Below are positions 9,502 to 17,358 of a DNA stretch of 64,000 bases, one piece after another. A model generated the notes under the pieces. That model had not been told where the DNA came from, did no database searches, and saw nothing but the letters and a program-made list of their open reading frames with translations. Source of the DNA: Methylophilaceae bacterium (GTDB taxonomy: Bacteria; Pseudomonadota; Gammaproteobacteria; Burkholderiales; Methylophilaceae). Each line of letters begins with the position of its first letter. Position 1 is the first letter of the stretch. The stretch covers positions 296,458 to 360,457 of the forward strand of contig JABFRO010000003.1 of NCBI GenBank assembly GCA_013141125.1, written 5' to 3'. The translations under genes were made by a program, and so were the position numbers.

Positions 9502-9771
9502 ATGAAATTCTCAACGCAGGTCAAGCCCATCAGCTATCTCAAGAGCCATGCCGCCGAAATTGTTAAAGACATTACAAAAAATCGTGAGCCTATGTTGATT
9601 ACTCAAAACGGTGAAGCCAAGCTGGTTGTCATGGATGTAAAGAGTTATGAGGAACAAGAAGAAACGCTCGCGCTGCTGAAAATATTGGCACTTGGCAATC
9701 GTGAAATTGAGCAGGGAAAATTCCGCGATGTAGAAGATGCGTTTGCTGATTTGGATAAGGCAGACCGCTGA
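9502..9771 (+). CDS. Phd/YefM-family antitoxin
   Basis: An 89-residue protein with the Phd/YefM fold signature: an N-terminal V-K-P-I-S-Y-L-K-S-H-A-A-E block, then E-P-M-L-I-T-Q-N-G-E-A-K-L-V-V-M-D, and a charged helical C-terminus expected to wrap the toxin. These antitoxins bind DNA as dimers and repress their own operon. A strong GAGG ribosome site lies 7 bases before the ATG. The stop codon overlaps the toxin start by one base (TGATG), the standard arrangement for coupled synthesis with the RelE/ParE toxin at 9771. Confidence 0.88.
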   Translation: MKFSTQVKPISYLKSHAAEIVKDITKNREPMLITQNGEAKLVVMDVKSYEEQEETLALLKILALGNREIEQGKFRDVEDAFADLDKADR

Positions 9772-10103
9772 TGCACTTCAACGTGGTTATCCTGAATTCG
9801 GCAGAACAAGATTTGAAAGAGCTTAGAGCATATATTATCAAAAATTTTTCGGCTGAAACCTGGAGCATCACCTACACCAAACTGAAAGATGTTATTCGTA
9901 ATGTGCAAAATTTTCCACAGGCAGGCTCAATTCCAGATGAGTTGGAAAAGCTGAACCTGACACAGTACAGACAGATTTTATCCGGCATGAATCGGGTTAT
10001 TTACGAAGTGCGGCAGGATTATATTTATTTACATATGGTTGTGGATGCCAGACGTGATATGAGTGCATTGCTTACACGACGGCTTTTACGTAACGACTAT
10101 TGA
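9771..10103 (+). CDS. RelE/ParE-family toxin
   Basis: A 110-residue protein with the ParE/RelE pattern: an N-terminal strand, two helices (A-E-Q-D-L-K-E-L-R-A-Y-I…), the central F-P-Q-A-G-S and the C-terminal sheet Y-R-Q-I-L-S-G-M-N-R-V-I-Y-E-V…I-Y-L-H-M-V-V-D-A-R-R-D. Members either inhibit gyrase (ParE) or cleave mRNA at the ribosome (RelE). The A-R-R-D-M end is more ParE-like. It is coupled to the Phd/YefM antitoxin upstream by a one-base overlap. No truncation is visible, so the pair looks functional. Confidence 0.86.
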   Translation: MHFNVVILNSAEQDLKELRAYIIKNFSAETWSITYTKLKDVIRNVQNFPQAGSIPDELEKLNLTQYRQILSGMNRVIYEVRQDYIYLHMVVDARRDMSALLTRRLLRNDY

Positions 10104-10156
10104 TCCGGCAAGAATCAGACTTGATAACCGTTCGTGCCGAGCCTGGCTAAGAACTC

Positions 10157-10190
10157 GTAGGGCGGATGAGCGTAGCGTTGTTCGCCGTAT
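10157..10190 (-). repeat. 34-bp dispersed repeat, copy 1
   Basis: On the minus strand it reads atacggcgaacaacgctacg followed by ctcatccgccctac. It matches 10391-10424 and 13211-13244 with a few substitutions each. This kind of GTAGGGCGGATGAGCG unit is a common intergenic repeat in proteobacteria. No coding function. Confidence 0.6.
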
Positions 10191-10390
10191 GTAAGCTTTC
10201 CGCTATACGTCTGGCCAAAGCGCAAACGTGGAATCTCGCAACGCCGCTTTTGGGAACACACGATACGCGACAAATTCGATTAGGCGGCGCATAGGGATTA
10301 TCTGCATATCAAGCCCTTGAAATATGGCTTGGTTCAACAAGTGGCGGATGAGGCGATAAATAGGACGGTGGAGATGGATGCGGGCGAAGC

Positions 10391-10424
10391 ATGCGGCGGA
10401 TAACGCTATGCTCATCCGCCCTAC
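10391..10424 (+). repeat. 34-bp dispersed repeat, copy 2
   Basis: Plus-strand copy of the 34-bp unit, in inverted orientation to copy 1 at 10157-10190. It ends 6 bases before the vapC stop codon, so it may act as a transcript-end structure for the vapBC operon. Confidence 0.6.
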
Positions 10425-10429
10425 GCTGG

Positions 10430-10816
10430 CTATACCAACTCAATGGCTCCCGCATACTGCGTTAGCAAAACATCAGCCGTGAGTAAAATAATCCCTTCAA
10501 TATTGGCCTGCGCAATTAAAATTCTATCGAATGGATCTTTATGAATGAGCGGCAGGCTATCTACAAATACCGCATGTTCACTGCCAATTTTCAACTCTTC
10601 ATAGCCGTTATCAAGCAAGCCACGGCGCAGCAATCTAGCATCCACATTAAAATCTTTCCGTCCAAGATTGCGTTTAATCGCCACCTCCCAAAGGCTTGCC
10701 GCACTGAACAGTAAAGTATTCTGCGGGTCTTCTATGCGCTGGCGTGCCTTGCTCGATAGCTTATCCGGCACCCCCGCCGCCCATAACAACAAATGCGTAT
10801 CCAGCAATAACTTCAT
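10430..10816 (-). CDS. vapC: PIN-domain toxin, VapC family
   Basis: A 128-residue PIN-domain ribonuclease. The acidic metal-binding set is visible: Asp6 (L-L-L-D-T-H), Glu44 (S-L-W-E-V-A-I-K), Asp97 (K-D-P-F-D-R-I-L-I-A-Q-A) and Asp115 (L-L-T-A-D). The S-A-x-S-x-W-E-V-A-I-K and D-P-F-D-R blocks are typical of the VapC subgroup that pairs with Phd-like antitoxins. VapC toxins cleave tRNA or rRNA when freed from the antitoxin. It overlaps the antitoxin gene by 4 bases, showing co-translation. All catalytic residues are present, so it is probably active. Confidence 0.9.
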   Translation of the reverse strand: MKLLLDTHLLLWAAGVPDKLSSKARQRIEDPQNTLLFSAASLWEVAIKRNLGRKDFNVDARLLRRGLLDNGYEELKIGSEHAVFVDSLPLIHKDPFDRILIAQANIEGIILLTADVLLTQYAGAIELV

Positions 10817-11058
10817 GGTGCACTGTCAAACATTGTGGCAATTTCATTTGCGCCCATTTGATCAAAATCATCGGGCACACTCAATTGCCCGGCCATAAAA
10901 CCAATACGTTTGATCTGGCTGGATAAGGGCGCTTCCAACCGGCTTACCATCACCAACGGCTTGCCTGCCTTGGCGATAATAAACGCATCGCCTTTTACTG
11001 CCTCATCCACCAAACGCGATAATTGTGTTTTGGCCTCATGTATATTTACTGTTTGCAT
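10813..11058 (-). CDS. Phd/YefM-type antitoxin partnered with VapC
   Basis: About 81 residues. The start M-Q-T-V-N-I-H-E-A-K-T-Q-L-S-R-L-V-D-E-A is the classic Phd/YefM DNA-binding N-terminus, followed by F-I-I-A-K-A-G-K-P-L-V-M-V. The C-terminal part (P-D-D-F-D-Q-M…I-A-T-M-F) is the toxin-binding tail. The ATG at 11058 is preferred over the GTG immediately before it. The gene runs into vapC with a 4-base overlap. As for the family in general, it probably represses its own promoter. Confidence 0.87.
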   Translation of the reverse strand: MQTVNIHEAKTQLSRLVDEAVKGDAFIIAKAGKPLVMVSRLEAPLSSQIKRIGFMAGQLSVPDDFDQMGANEIATMFDSAP

Positions 11059-11189
11059 CACACATCCAATTAAACCAAGTTAAGTTAGTTTATCCTAATG
11101 AGCCGGGGTTTAATTGTCAAAAAAATTTCCTGTACACGCGTCAGCCCCTCACGTCAAAATCATTAGAACAGGATTTCATTTTTTTAGAT

Positions 11190-11232
11190 TTGGATTTTAT
11201 TATTTCAACTAGCTATAATGTACACATTAGCT
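11190..11232 (+). promoter_or_regulatory. Promoter with overlapping operator for the third toxin-antitoxin pair
   Basis: A candidate sigma-70 promoter: TTGGAT (11190-11195), 18-base spacer, perfect TATAAT (11214-11219). An inverted repeat AATGT-AC-ACATT (11217-11228), extended by flanking AGCT blocks (11211-11214 and 11229-11232), overlaps the -10 box. That is where an autorepressing antitoxin would be expected to bind. The antitoxin start codon is at 11256. Confidence 0.6.
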
Positions 11233-11255
11233 AATTAACTTGGGGATTTACAACT

Positions 11256-11480
11256 ATGCTTACTATGGCCTCAGTGGAAGCGCAAAACAGCTTCGGCAAC
11301 TTACTCGATAAAGCGCAGCGTGAAATGGTATCTGTGACCCGTAGAGGGCGACCAGTTGCCCTTGTTATGTCCCCAGAGGTTCTTGAAGACTACATAGATG
11401 GGCGTATGGCACTTGAAGCGGAGGCTATGGGCATGTTGTCAGCAGAGGAGACTAAAACTGCACTTGATAAATTCCGCTAA
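11256..11480 (+). CDS. Phd/YefM-family antitoxin
   Basis: A 74-residue antitoxin: A-S-V-E-A-Q-N-S-F-G-N-L-L-D-K-A-Q-R-E at the start and V-T-R-R-G-R-P-V-A-L-V-M-S-P in the middle are the Phd/YefM hallmarks. A possible GGGGA ribosome site lies about 10 bases upstream; an internal ATG at codon 4 is an alternative start. The stop overlaps the toxin start (TAATG). The promoter carries an inverted repeat over its -10 box, consistent with autoregulation. Confidence 0.87.
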   Translation: MLTMASVEAQNSFGNLLDKAQREMVSVTRRGRPVALVMSPEVLEDYIDGRMALEAEAMGMLSAEETKTALDKFR

Positions 11481-11764
11481 TGCTTACCGTTATTATGTCG
11501 GAAAAAGTAGGTGCTTTTTTGATTAGAATCCCTTTTAAACACGCTCAACAAATCGTGAGGAAGATTGATTTATTAGCGCAAGACCCCAATGCACTCCCAA
11601 CCCAACAACTCTCAGGATACCCAAGCTTGAGGCGTATGAAATCGGGTGAGTATCGGGTGATTTACCGAATCAAAAATGACGTACTAGAAATACATGTTTT
11701 GCGCATTGGGAAACGAAACGACGAAGAGGTGTACCGGGATATGGAAATATTAGAGAAGCTGTAG
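11480..11764 (+). CDS. RelE-family toxin
   Basis: A 94-residue RelE-like mRNA interferase: S-L-R-R-M-K-S-G-E-Y-R-V-I-Y-R-I (the conserved G-x-Y-R-V-x-Y core) and H-V-L-R-I-G-K-R-N-D-E-E-V-Y-R near the end. The Arg, Lys and Tyr residues used for ribosome-dependent cleavage in RelE are represented. It is translationally coupled to the antitoxin by a one-base overlap. Length and motifs are intact. About 36 bases downstream begins a dispersed repeat element. Confidence 0.88.
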   Translation: MLTVIMSEKVGAFLIRIPFKHAQQIVRKIDLLAQDPNALPTQQLSGYPSLRRMKSGEYRVIYRIKNDVLEIHVLRIGKRNDEEVYRDMEILEKL

Positions 11765-11800
11765 GGCGGCTGCGGCCTTGTTTCATCAGTGTTGGGTTGC

Positions 11801-11915
11801 TTAAGGAGGCACTGATTATTCTACTTTGTTATTCCCACGAAGGCGGGAATCTATTTCAATCAACAGCTTGGATCCCCGCTTTCGCGAGGATGACAAATAA
11901 ATCAGTGTTTCCTTA
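11801..11915. repeat. Dispersed MITE-like repeat, copy C
   Basis: About 115 bp with near-perfect inverted ends: TTAAGGAGGCACTGATT (11801-11817) and AATCAGTGTTTCCTTA (11900-11915). The interior matches copy B. The last three bases supply the stop codon of the hipA reading frame on the minus strand (11913-11915), so the element lies exactly at the 3' end of hipA. Confidence 0.62.
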
Positions 11916-12815
11916 GAGTTGTTTACGCAAATCCAAGCTGCTTATGTCGTCGATATGCCGGAATGCAGGGGCAATTCGTTCAATTTGTTCCGGCGGCACA
12001 CCCCATGCTTCAAAATGCGATTTCCATTGGCGTATGGTTATCCATAAACGGTTGATGACTTTTAGAGCATCGGCACCTGGCAAGCCGAATCGTTCTTTGG
12101 CGGCGTAGGCGTTATCCAGCGTTGCAAGCCTGCCTTTAGGGCCTATCCCCAGATGTGAAAAGCGCTCGCTGGCGAATCCAGTTCATCGCAAGCTAATAGC
12201 GTCCAGGTGATCTGTTTGACTGGCAAATTTTGCCAGCCACAGAATTTGATTATCGTCTCGAACACTCACCTTGGGTTGCATGCCACCCAGTCCACTGCCG
12301 GTTATAAAAATTTCGGCAAGGCTTTCTGGAATATCAAGCCCCTCTTCAATGCGCTCTGCAGCTTCCATCAAATAGGTCAGGGCGTGAATGGAGCCTCTTG
12401 CAATATTGGCAGGTGCTGTCAATGATTCGCGCACATCCAGCGCCCCTATGCGCTCACTACCCGCCTCCAGCAAATAGGTGGATTCAGGCAGACTGTTGGC
12501 AGGCACCTGATGCCGAGATTCAATAACGCGTCGCCCCCATGCATCAGGCGTGGCATCTCGAATGCCACCAAAGAAAGTTAGCCCATTTGCAGGAATCAGT
12601 AATTTGCCGCGTACCTGATCTTTTACTCGCAGACTCAATCTGATTGGATCAATTTCAAGCGCATTTGGTCGCTCAATATAGCGTTGCCCATAGACAAAGG
12701 CGGATGCGAGCAGTTGATTATTCTGCTCAATCATATCTAGTTTTCCCGCAGGCACAAATTCGCCATTCAAATGCGTGAATACATACAGGGGTCGTTTTAA
12801 TGAAGTCGCCATCAA
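11913..12815 (-). pseudogene. hipA: hipA-like kinase toxin, internally deleted and stop-interrupted
   Basis: The first 210 codons (12815 to 12183) encode the N-terminal part of a HipA-family serine/threonine kinase: Y-V-F-T-H-L-N-G-E-F-V-P-A-G-K-L, G-G-I-R-D-A-T-P-D-A-W-G-R-R-V-I-E, then G-S-G-L-G-G-M-Q-P-K-V and W-L-A-K-F. A TGA follows at 12183-12185. Without a frame change, reading then resumes with a typical HipA C-terminus (F-S-H-L-G-I-G-P-K-G-R-L-A-T-L-D-N-A-Y … P-A-F-R-H-I-D) to a TAA at 11913. Intact relatives carry roughly 130 more residues between these parts, including the catalytic loop and metal-binding Asp residues. The toxin should therefore be inactive, through an internal deletion plus a stop. 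The start overlaps the hipB-like gene by 4 bases. Confidence 0.8.
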
Positions 12816-13096
12816 AAATCCAATGCCTTGAGCTCGGCAGCGCTAAGGCCACGTACGCGCTGGCTACGTAAGCGTTCATCCAGTGCAAGGAGTGACGGAT
12901 CATCGCCAGATAGTAGTTTGAGCAAAGTCATGCCCGGTGCGATAGCCTCCAGATAGCGCACCAAGATACCCAAGGCGATTCCGGGATCGCCTCGCTCCAA
13001 GCGCTGAGCCGTCGCGCGTGAAATGCCAGCACGCAACGCGGCCTCTGATTGCTTTATCTGGCGTGCATGTCGCAAACGCACCAAAGCCTTGCTCAA
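12812..13096 (-). CDS. hipB: HipB-like XRE-family antitoxin/regulator
   Basis: A 94-residue helix-turn-helix protein. The HTH spans about residues 14-50, with I-K-Q-S-E-A-A-L-R-A-G-I-S-R-A-T-A-Q-R-L-E-R-G-D-P matching the XRE/Cro pattern of HipB-type antitoxins. It is read from a TTG at 13096, since no ATG was found in frame upstream. It overlaps hipA by 4 bases. HipB normally neutralises HipA and represses the operon. Here it may survive as an orphan repressor because its toxin partner is deleted. The start codon is uncertain. Confidence 0.75.
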   Translation of the reverse strand: MSKALVRLRHARQIKQSEAALRAGISRATAQRLERGDPGIALGILVRYLEAIAPGMTLLKLLSGDDPSLLALDERLRSQRVRGLSAAELKALDF

Positions 13097-13210
13097 TTGG
13101 ACTTTTTTATGAGTCTTAATGAATAATATAGTATGGAATCTAAAACCAAGAAGGGCTTAAGCAGGTGTAAGATGAAAAAGTGCAATATATTCCGCAATAT
13201 GGATGTTTGC

Positions 13211-13244
13211 ATACGGCAGATAACGCTACGCTCATCTGCCCTAC
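13211..13244 (+). repeat. 34-bp dispersed repeat, copy 3
   Basis: Third copy of the unit seen at 10157-10190 and 10391-10424 (starts atacggcagataacgctacg). It lies in the 232-base spacer between epsI and hipB, which otherwise shows no gene. Confidence 0.58.
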
Positions 13245-13328
13245 AAAATCCGTTGTGTTGAAAAGTCCCCCGGTCGGATCAAAACCCCATCTATAGCCTG
13301 AAAAGAATCCGGGGTTAAGCCGATAAAA

Positions 13329-14024
13329 TTACGGCTTGATGGTGTTGCCGGGCAAACCCGCCAGTTTTAGCCGATTTTGCGGGGAGAGGCTGGAAATGAG
13401 CGTGCGCACAAATTCCTGCTGCACGGCATAGCCTGCCGTTTCATCCGGGGTGAGTGATGAAACGCGGAACAATAAGCCATCGGGGATCTGTCCTTTGAAG
13501 CCGTACTTTAGCTGCTCCAGTTTGGTTTCCTTGCCGCCCATTACTACATGGTTGCCCACTGTTGTCCAATAGGTAAGCGGTTCGCTGCGCTCTCCCAGGG
13601 TTGTCATTAAACGTTTAACGCGAATGTTGCCAAACTCTGTTTTAATTTCTCCAAATTTGGTGGAAATTAGCTGAAAACCTTGCGCGGGGTAACATATTTC
13701 CGGGTAGTGCAATTGTTTGGCATCGCTTTGATCTTCGCCATAGGCAATGGTCAGCATAATACGTTCGCCCTGTGGATTAACATAGCTGCGCGATAGTGTT
13801 TGTGCGTAAATGCGCTGTATGGTTTCTTTTTGTTCCGGGTTGACGATTTGGGCAAACTGTTGCACGTCTTCTTGCCAATCACCAAATTGCGCAGGAATCA
13901 TCTGTTCCAGGTTTACTTTCTGCCCCTCGTCCGCAATTCTGTGCGTAGGCCGTAGCGCAAATGCCAAGCCGGAGGCTGAAAGCATCAATGCCAAAATAAT
14001 CAAATTTCTTAATTTAATACTCAT
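13329..14024 (-). CDS. epsI: EpsI, exosortase-associated protein
   Basis: A 231-residue protein with an N-terminal signal or anchor helix (about residues 5-24) and the EpsI domain (found fused to, or next to, exosortases). The conserved block Y-P-E-I-C-Y-P-A-Q-G-F (Cys-containing) is present, as are I-P-A-Q-F-G-D-W and the V-M-G-G-K-E-T region. EpsI proteins accompany exosortase B and exopolysaccharide loci in Gram-negative bacteria, including the methanolan cluster of Methylobacillus. They act at the inner membrane or in the periplasm by an unclear mechanism. The ribosome site AAAGG lies about 7 bases before the ATG. Oddly, no exosortase gene (xrt/epsH) is adjacent: its neighbours are toxin-antitoxin debris and ihfB. 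Confidence 0.85.
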   Translation of the reverse strand: MSIKLRNLIILALMLSASGLAFALRPTHRIADEGQKVNLEQMIPAQFGDWQEDVQQFAQIVNPEQKETIQRIYAQTLSRSYVNPQGERIMLTIAYGEDQSDAKQLHYPEICYPAQGFQLISTKFGEIKTEFGNIRVKRLMTTLGERSEPLTYWTTVGNHVVMGGKETKLEQLKYGFKGQIPDGLLFRVSSLTPDETAGYAVQQEFVRTLISSLSPQNRLKLAGLPGNTIKP

Positions 14025-14476
14025 TTTTAACCTTTAATTTTTAATCTTGTTACAAAGTTATTTCAGACAACATTGCAGGCAGCTGCTTCAAGAATTCAGT
14101 AATTCGGCCAAAATTGGCTCTGGCAAGCCTTTGGTAATTTGATATAACTCTTCTGCTGTCGTCATATTTCACTTCTGTATTGTATAGCTAGCCCGGATCA
14201 AGCTTAAGTTTTGTGGGTGCCGATTTTGTACCCATATAGTCACAGGTAACGCTTGGGTTGATAAGCAACTCACCCCTCAATATACGCATGGAGTTGCAAG
14301 GTTGGGCGATAGGCGCAAGTATATTGATTTTTTGTGTCGTTCTGATTGCAAATTGAAGTAAATGCTTATGTTTCTTTTTGTCTGTTTCACATGTGTCCGT
14401 GTGGCATCCATGTTTACAAATCCAGCCAGTCTTGGTTGAATTGGCTGATTGGCGGCCTGTTTGTAATGTTTACCCA
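14025..14476. other. Spacer between epsI and the ihfB terminator
   Basis: About 450 bases containing only the 25-codon antitoxin relic at 14088-14165. The longer open frame at 14277-14537 overlaps the terminator and has no domain signal, so it is not accepted as a gene. Promoters for epsI probably lie between 14025 and 14090, but no convincing -35/-10 pair was identified. Confidence 0.4.
14088..14165 (-). pseudogene. Truncated DUF2281-like antitoxin relic
   Basis: An ATG at 14165 opens a 25-codon frame reading M-T-T-A-E-E-L-Y-Q-I-T-K-G-L-P-E-P-I-L-A-E-L-L, which resembles the N-terminus of DUF2281-type antitoxins (MTTAEQLYE..LPE..AAEVLDF). It stops at once, and a shifted frame continues F-L-K-Q-L-P. 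Probably the remains of another toxin-antitoxin module in this patch. Short, so tentative. Confidence 0.4.
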
Positions 14477-14528
14477 TAAAAAAACGGCCTATTTCCCAAT
14501 AAATTATTATTGAAAAATAGACCGTTCT
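14477..14528 (-). terminator. Rho-independent terminator of the rpsA-ihfB unit
   Basis: On the minus strand a long imperfect stem (AACGGTCTATTTTTCAATAA pairing with TTATTGGGAAATAGGCCGTT, 4-base loop) is followed by a run of seven T. It begins about 20 bases after the ihfB stop codon. Confidence 0.8.
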
Positions 14529-14546
14529 TGAGTTCACTTTACCTGT

Positions 14547-14831
14547 TTATTCCAAAAGATTTACGCGTTCACGCAATTCCTTACCTGCTTTAAAGTGGGG
14601 TACGTATTTTTCTGGCACTTCCACTTTGCTGCCGGTTTTTGGATTTCGACCAAGACGAGGCGGGCGGTAGTTTAAACTGAAGCTACCAAACCCCCTTATT
14701 TCTATACGTTCTCTGGCTGCGAGTTTTTCCGTCATGCTGTCAAGGATGGCTTTTACCGAAAGCTCGGCATCCTTGATTGCGAGCTGTGGAAAGCGCGCGG
14801 CCAGATTGGTGATTAGATCTGATTTTGTCAT
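14547..14831 (-). CDS. ihfB: Integration host factor subunit beta
   Basis: A 94-residue DNA-bending protein of the HU/IHF family. M-T-K-S-D-L-I starts the typical alpha-helical dimer body, and [21 protein letters not shown] is the IHF-beta arm with the intercalating proline tip. It forms a heterodimer with IHF-alpha and bends DNA sharply at promoters, origins and recombination sites. It lies 12 bases downstream of rpsA, the standard rpsA-ihfB order in proteobacteria, and is followed by a strong terminator. The length is normal. Confidence 0.97.
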   Translation of the reverse strand: MTKSDLITNLAARFPQLAIKDAELSVKAILDSMTEKLAARERIEIRGFGSFSLNYRPPRLGRNPKTGSKVEVPEKYVPHFKAGKELRERVNLLE

Positions 14832-14843
14832 GGCTTTATTGGC

Positions 14844-16568
14844 TTACTCGTTGTTTCTGCCGTCGAGTTTAGCTTTCAGCAAAGCACCAAGGTTAGTGGT
14901 GCCTGCTGAACCTGCATTATCATTGCTGAATTTTTGCATAGCGTCTGCTTCTTCCGCTTGATCTTTGGCTTTGATCGAAACATTGATAGTGCGATTTTTG
15001 CGATCAACGTTAACAATACGTGCTTCAATTTCCTGGCCTTCTTTCAGCACGGTAGTAGCATCGGCTACTTTTTCTTTGGAAATTTCTGATACACGCAAGT
15101 AAGCTTCTACTTCACCATCCAGAGTAATTACAGCACCCTTGTCTTCAACGGATTTAACAACGCCTTTTACAATAGCGCCTTTATCGTTGGCTGAAGTGTA
15201 GGCGGTGAATGGATCGCTATCCAATTGTTTCACGCCCAGCGAGATGCGCTCTTTTTCAACATCAATGCTGAGTACCAAGGCGGTAACTTCGTCGCCTTTT
15301 TTGAAGTTGCGGATGGCTTCTTCGCCAGTTTGGTTCCATGACAAATCGGACAGATGAATCAAGCCGTCAATGCCACCAGCCAAGCCGATGAATACGCCGA
15401 AATCGGTGATGGATTTGATTTGACCGCTGACTTTGTCATTCTTTTTGTGGGTTGCTGCAAAATCATCCCAAGGATTGGTTTTGCATTGTTTCATGCCCAA
15501 TGACAAGCGGCGACGGTCTTCGTCAATTTCAAGAATCATGACTTCAACTTCATCACCCAGTTGCGCTACTTTGGCAGGGTGTACGTTCTTGTTGGTCCAA
15601 TCCATTTCTGAAACGTGTACCAGGCCTTCAATGCCCGGTTCAATTTCAACGAATGCGCCGTAGTCGGTCAGGTTGGTCACCTTGCCGAACAGGCGTGTGC
15701 TGGCTGGGTAACGGCGTGACATGGCAACCCATGGATCATCGCCCAGTTGTTTAATGCCGAGTGAAACACGATTTTTTTCTTGATCGAACTTGAGAATCTT
15801 GGCTTCAACTTCTTCACCAACCGTCAGCACTTCTGATGGGTGCTTGACACGACGCCAGGCCAGATCAGTAATATGTAGCAAGCCATCAATGCCGCCCAGA
15901 TCAACGAATGCGCCGTAATCGGTAATATTCTTAACGATACCCTTGACCACTGCGCCTTCTTTCAATGAACCCAGCAGCTCTTCGCGGTCGGCGCCCATGT
16001 TGTCTTCCAGCACGGCACGACGTGAAACCACGACGTTGTTGCGTTTACGATCCAGCTTGATAACTTTGAAATCCCACTCTTTGTTTTCAAAGGGTGTGGT
16101 GTCTTTTACTGGGCGTACATCAACCAGGGAGCCGGGCAGGAAAGCACGGATGCCGTTGACCATGACGGTGAGGCCACCCTTAACACGACCATTGACCATG
16201 CCTTTGATGATGCGCGCTTCGTTCATGGCTTCTTCAAGATCCAGCCAGGCGGCCAGGCGTTTGGCTTTTTCGCGTGATAGTTTGGTTGCGCCAAAGCCGT
16301 CTTCCAGGGCTTCGATACAAACCTTGACGAAATCGCCGACTTGAACTTCAAGTTCGCCTCTATCGTTTTTGAATTCTGCAGCGTCAATAATGCTTTCGGA
16401 TTTAAGGCCGGCATTGACGATAACAAAGTCAGAATCAACGGAAACGACTTCAGCGGTGATTACTTCACCGGAACGCATTTCCTGACGGGTCAGGCTTTCT
16501 TCAAAAAGAGCGGCAAAGCTATCGGCAAAAGAGGGTTCTGATGCGGTGTTGGTGGAAACGTTAGTCAT
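14844..16568 (-). CDS. rpsA: 30S ribosomal protein S1
   Basis: 574 residues with six S1 RNA-binding repeats, visible as recurring G-x-V-x-x-(I/L)-T-D-(Y/F)-G-A-F-V and G-L-(L/I/V)-H-(I/V)-S-(D/E) blocks (from about residue 30 to 545). The first two repeats bind the ribosome (with S2) and the rest capture mRNA. The length is typical of betaproteobacterial S1. Upstream is cmk and downstream ihfB. A hairpin with a T run sits just 5' of the gene (16616-16647), so rpsA probably has its own promoter in addition to any read-through from cmk. Confidence 0.98.
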   Translation of the reverse strand: MTNVSTNTASEPSFADSFAALFEESLTRQEMRSGEVITAEVVSVDSDFVIVNAGLKSESIIDAAEFKNDRGELEVQVGDFVKVCIEALEDGFGATKLSREKAKRLAAWLDLEEAMNEARIIKGMVNGRVKGGLTVMVNGIRAFLPGSLVDVRPVKDTTPFENKEWDFKVIKLDRKRNNVVVSRRAVLEDNMGADREELLGSLKEGAVVKGIVKNITDYGAFVDLGGIDGLLHITDLAWRRVKHPSEVLTVGEEVEAKILKFDQEKNRVSLGIKQLGDDPWVAMSRRYPASTRLFGKVTNLTDYGAFVEIEPGIEGLVHVSEMDWTNKNVHPAKVAQLGDEVEVMILEIDEDRRRLSLGMKQCKTNPWDDFAATHKKNDKVSGQIKSITDFGVFIGLAGGIDGLIHLSDLSWNQTGEEAIRNFKKGDEVTALVLSIDVEKERISLGVKQLDSDPFTAYTSANDKGAIVKGVVKSVEDKGAVITLDGEVEAYLRVSEISKEKVADATTVLKEGQEIEARIVNVDRKNRTINVSIKAKDQAEEADAMQKFSNDNAGSAGTTNLGALLKAKLDGRNNE

Positions 16569-16615
16569 TAAAAAAATTACCCAGGATATTCCCGCCGTGC
16601 AGCGGGGTTAATTAT

Positions 16616-16647
16616 AAAAAAACCAGTCATCAAAAGTGATGGCCGGT
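16616..16647 (-). terminator. Rho-independent terminator between cmk and rpsA
   Basis: On the minus strand, ACCGGCCATCA-CTTT-TGATGACTGGT is followed by seven T. It lies about 50 bases after the cmk stop and about 48 before the rpsA start, so it would end the tyrA-aroA-cmk transcript. Confidence 0.75.
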
Positions 16648-16695
16648 ACTTCAACTACTTTAGAACTGCTTAAAAACTGTATTTTTCAGTTTTGG

Positions 16696-17358
16696 CTATT
16701 TTGCTTCATGTTGACTTAAAATTGTGTCAACAGCCTGCGCGATAGTCAATTGGCTGGTATCCAGCAATATTGCACCTGCACTTTGTTGCAAGGGCGCAAC
16801 CAATCGTTGCTGATCTCTGGCATCACGCGCTTGCAAATCCTGCAAGATGTCTGACAGGTTAGCATGAATTCCTTTAGCCATCAACTGCTTATAGCGGCGC
16901 TCGGCACGCACTTCAGCGCTGGCGGTGAGGAATATTTTGGTGGCAGCATCGGGGAAAATAACGCTGGCCATGTCGCGGCCATCGGCCACCAAGCCCGGCA
17001 GGGCGCGAAAATTTCGTTGCAAATCGACCAGCGCCAGTCTGACTTGCGGATGAATAGCGACTTCGGAAGCGCCCCGGCTGATTTCTTCAGTGCGCACATC
17101 TTCTGTAACAATTTGTGCATTGAGCAGAATTTCTCCATCTTTGAACTCAATACATAAGTGCCGGCTTAATTCGGCTAACGCGGTTTCATCCTGCCAGGAT
17201 ATATTTTTCCTTAGCGCAGCTAGGGCGACTATGCGATAAAGCGCGCCGGAATCCAGATAATGGTAGCCCAGCAGATCGGCTACCAACTGCGCCACGGTGC
17301 CTTTGCCGGAAGCGGATGGGCCATCTATGGCAATAACGGGGGCTAATAATTGGTTCAT
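16696..17358 (-). CDS. cmk: Cytidylate kinase
   Basis: 220 residues. The P-loop is [14 protein letters not shown] near the N-terminus. [11 protein letters not shown] contacts CMP, and [13 protein letters not shown] and A-R-D-x-x-D are conserved further along. It phosphorylates CMP and dCMP using ATP in pyrimidine salvage and phospholipid turnover. The start codon overlaps the end of aroA (ATGA), so the two are co-translated. The length is normal. Confidence 0.97.
   Translation of the reverse strand: MNQLLAPVIAIDGPSASGKGTVAQLVADLLGYHYLDSGALYRIVALAALRKNISWQDETALAELSRHLCIEFKDGEILLNAQIVTEDVRTEEISRGASEVAIHPQVRLALVDLQRNFRALPGLVADGRDMASVIFPDAATKIFLTASAEVRAERRYKQLMAKGIHANLSDILQDLQARDARDQQRLVAPLQQSAGAILLDTSQLTIAQAVDTILSQHEAK

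Larger units (their letters stand above)
10104..10429. other. Spacer bounded by an inverted pair of 34-bp repeats
   Basis: 326 bases between the parE-like gene and vapC. Copies of a 34-bp dispersed repeat lie in opposite orientation at 10157-10190 and 10391-10424, so the segment between them could form a large stem-loop. The minus-strand open frame within (10203-10415) shows no recognisable domain and runs into the repeat, so it is not called as a gene. Confidence 0.45.

Noticed and set aside
10203-10415. 70-residue minus-strand open frame between the parE-like gene and vapC
   Set aside because: It runs into a dispersed repeat, shows no domain, and is likely derived from repeat sequence.
14277-14537. 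86-residue minus-strand open frame downstream of ihfB
   Set aside because: It overlaps the ihfB terminator, has no recognisable domain and no ribosome site of note.
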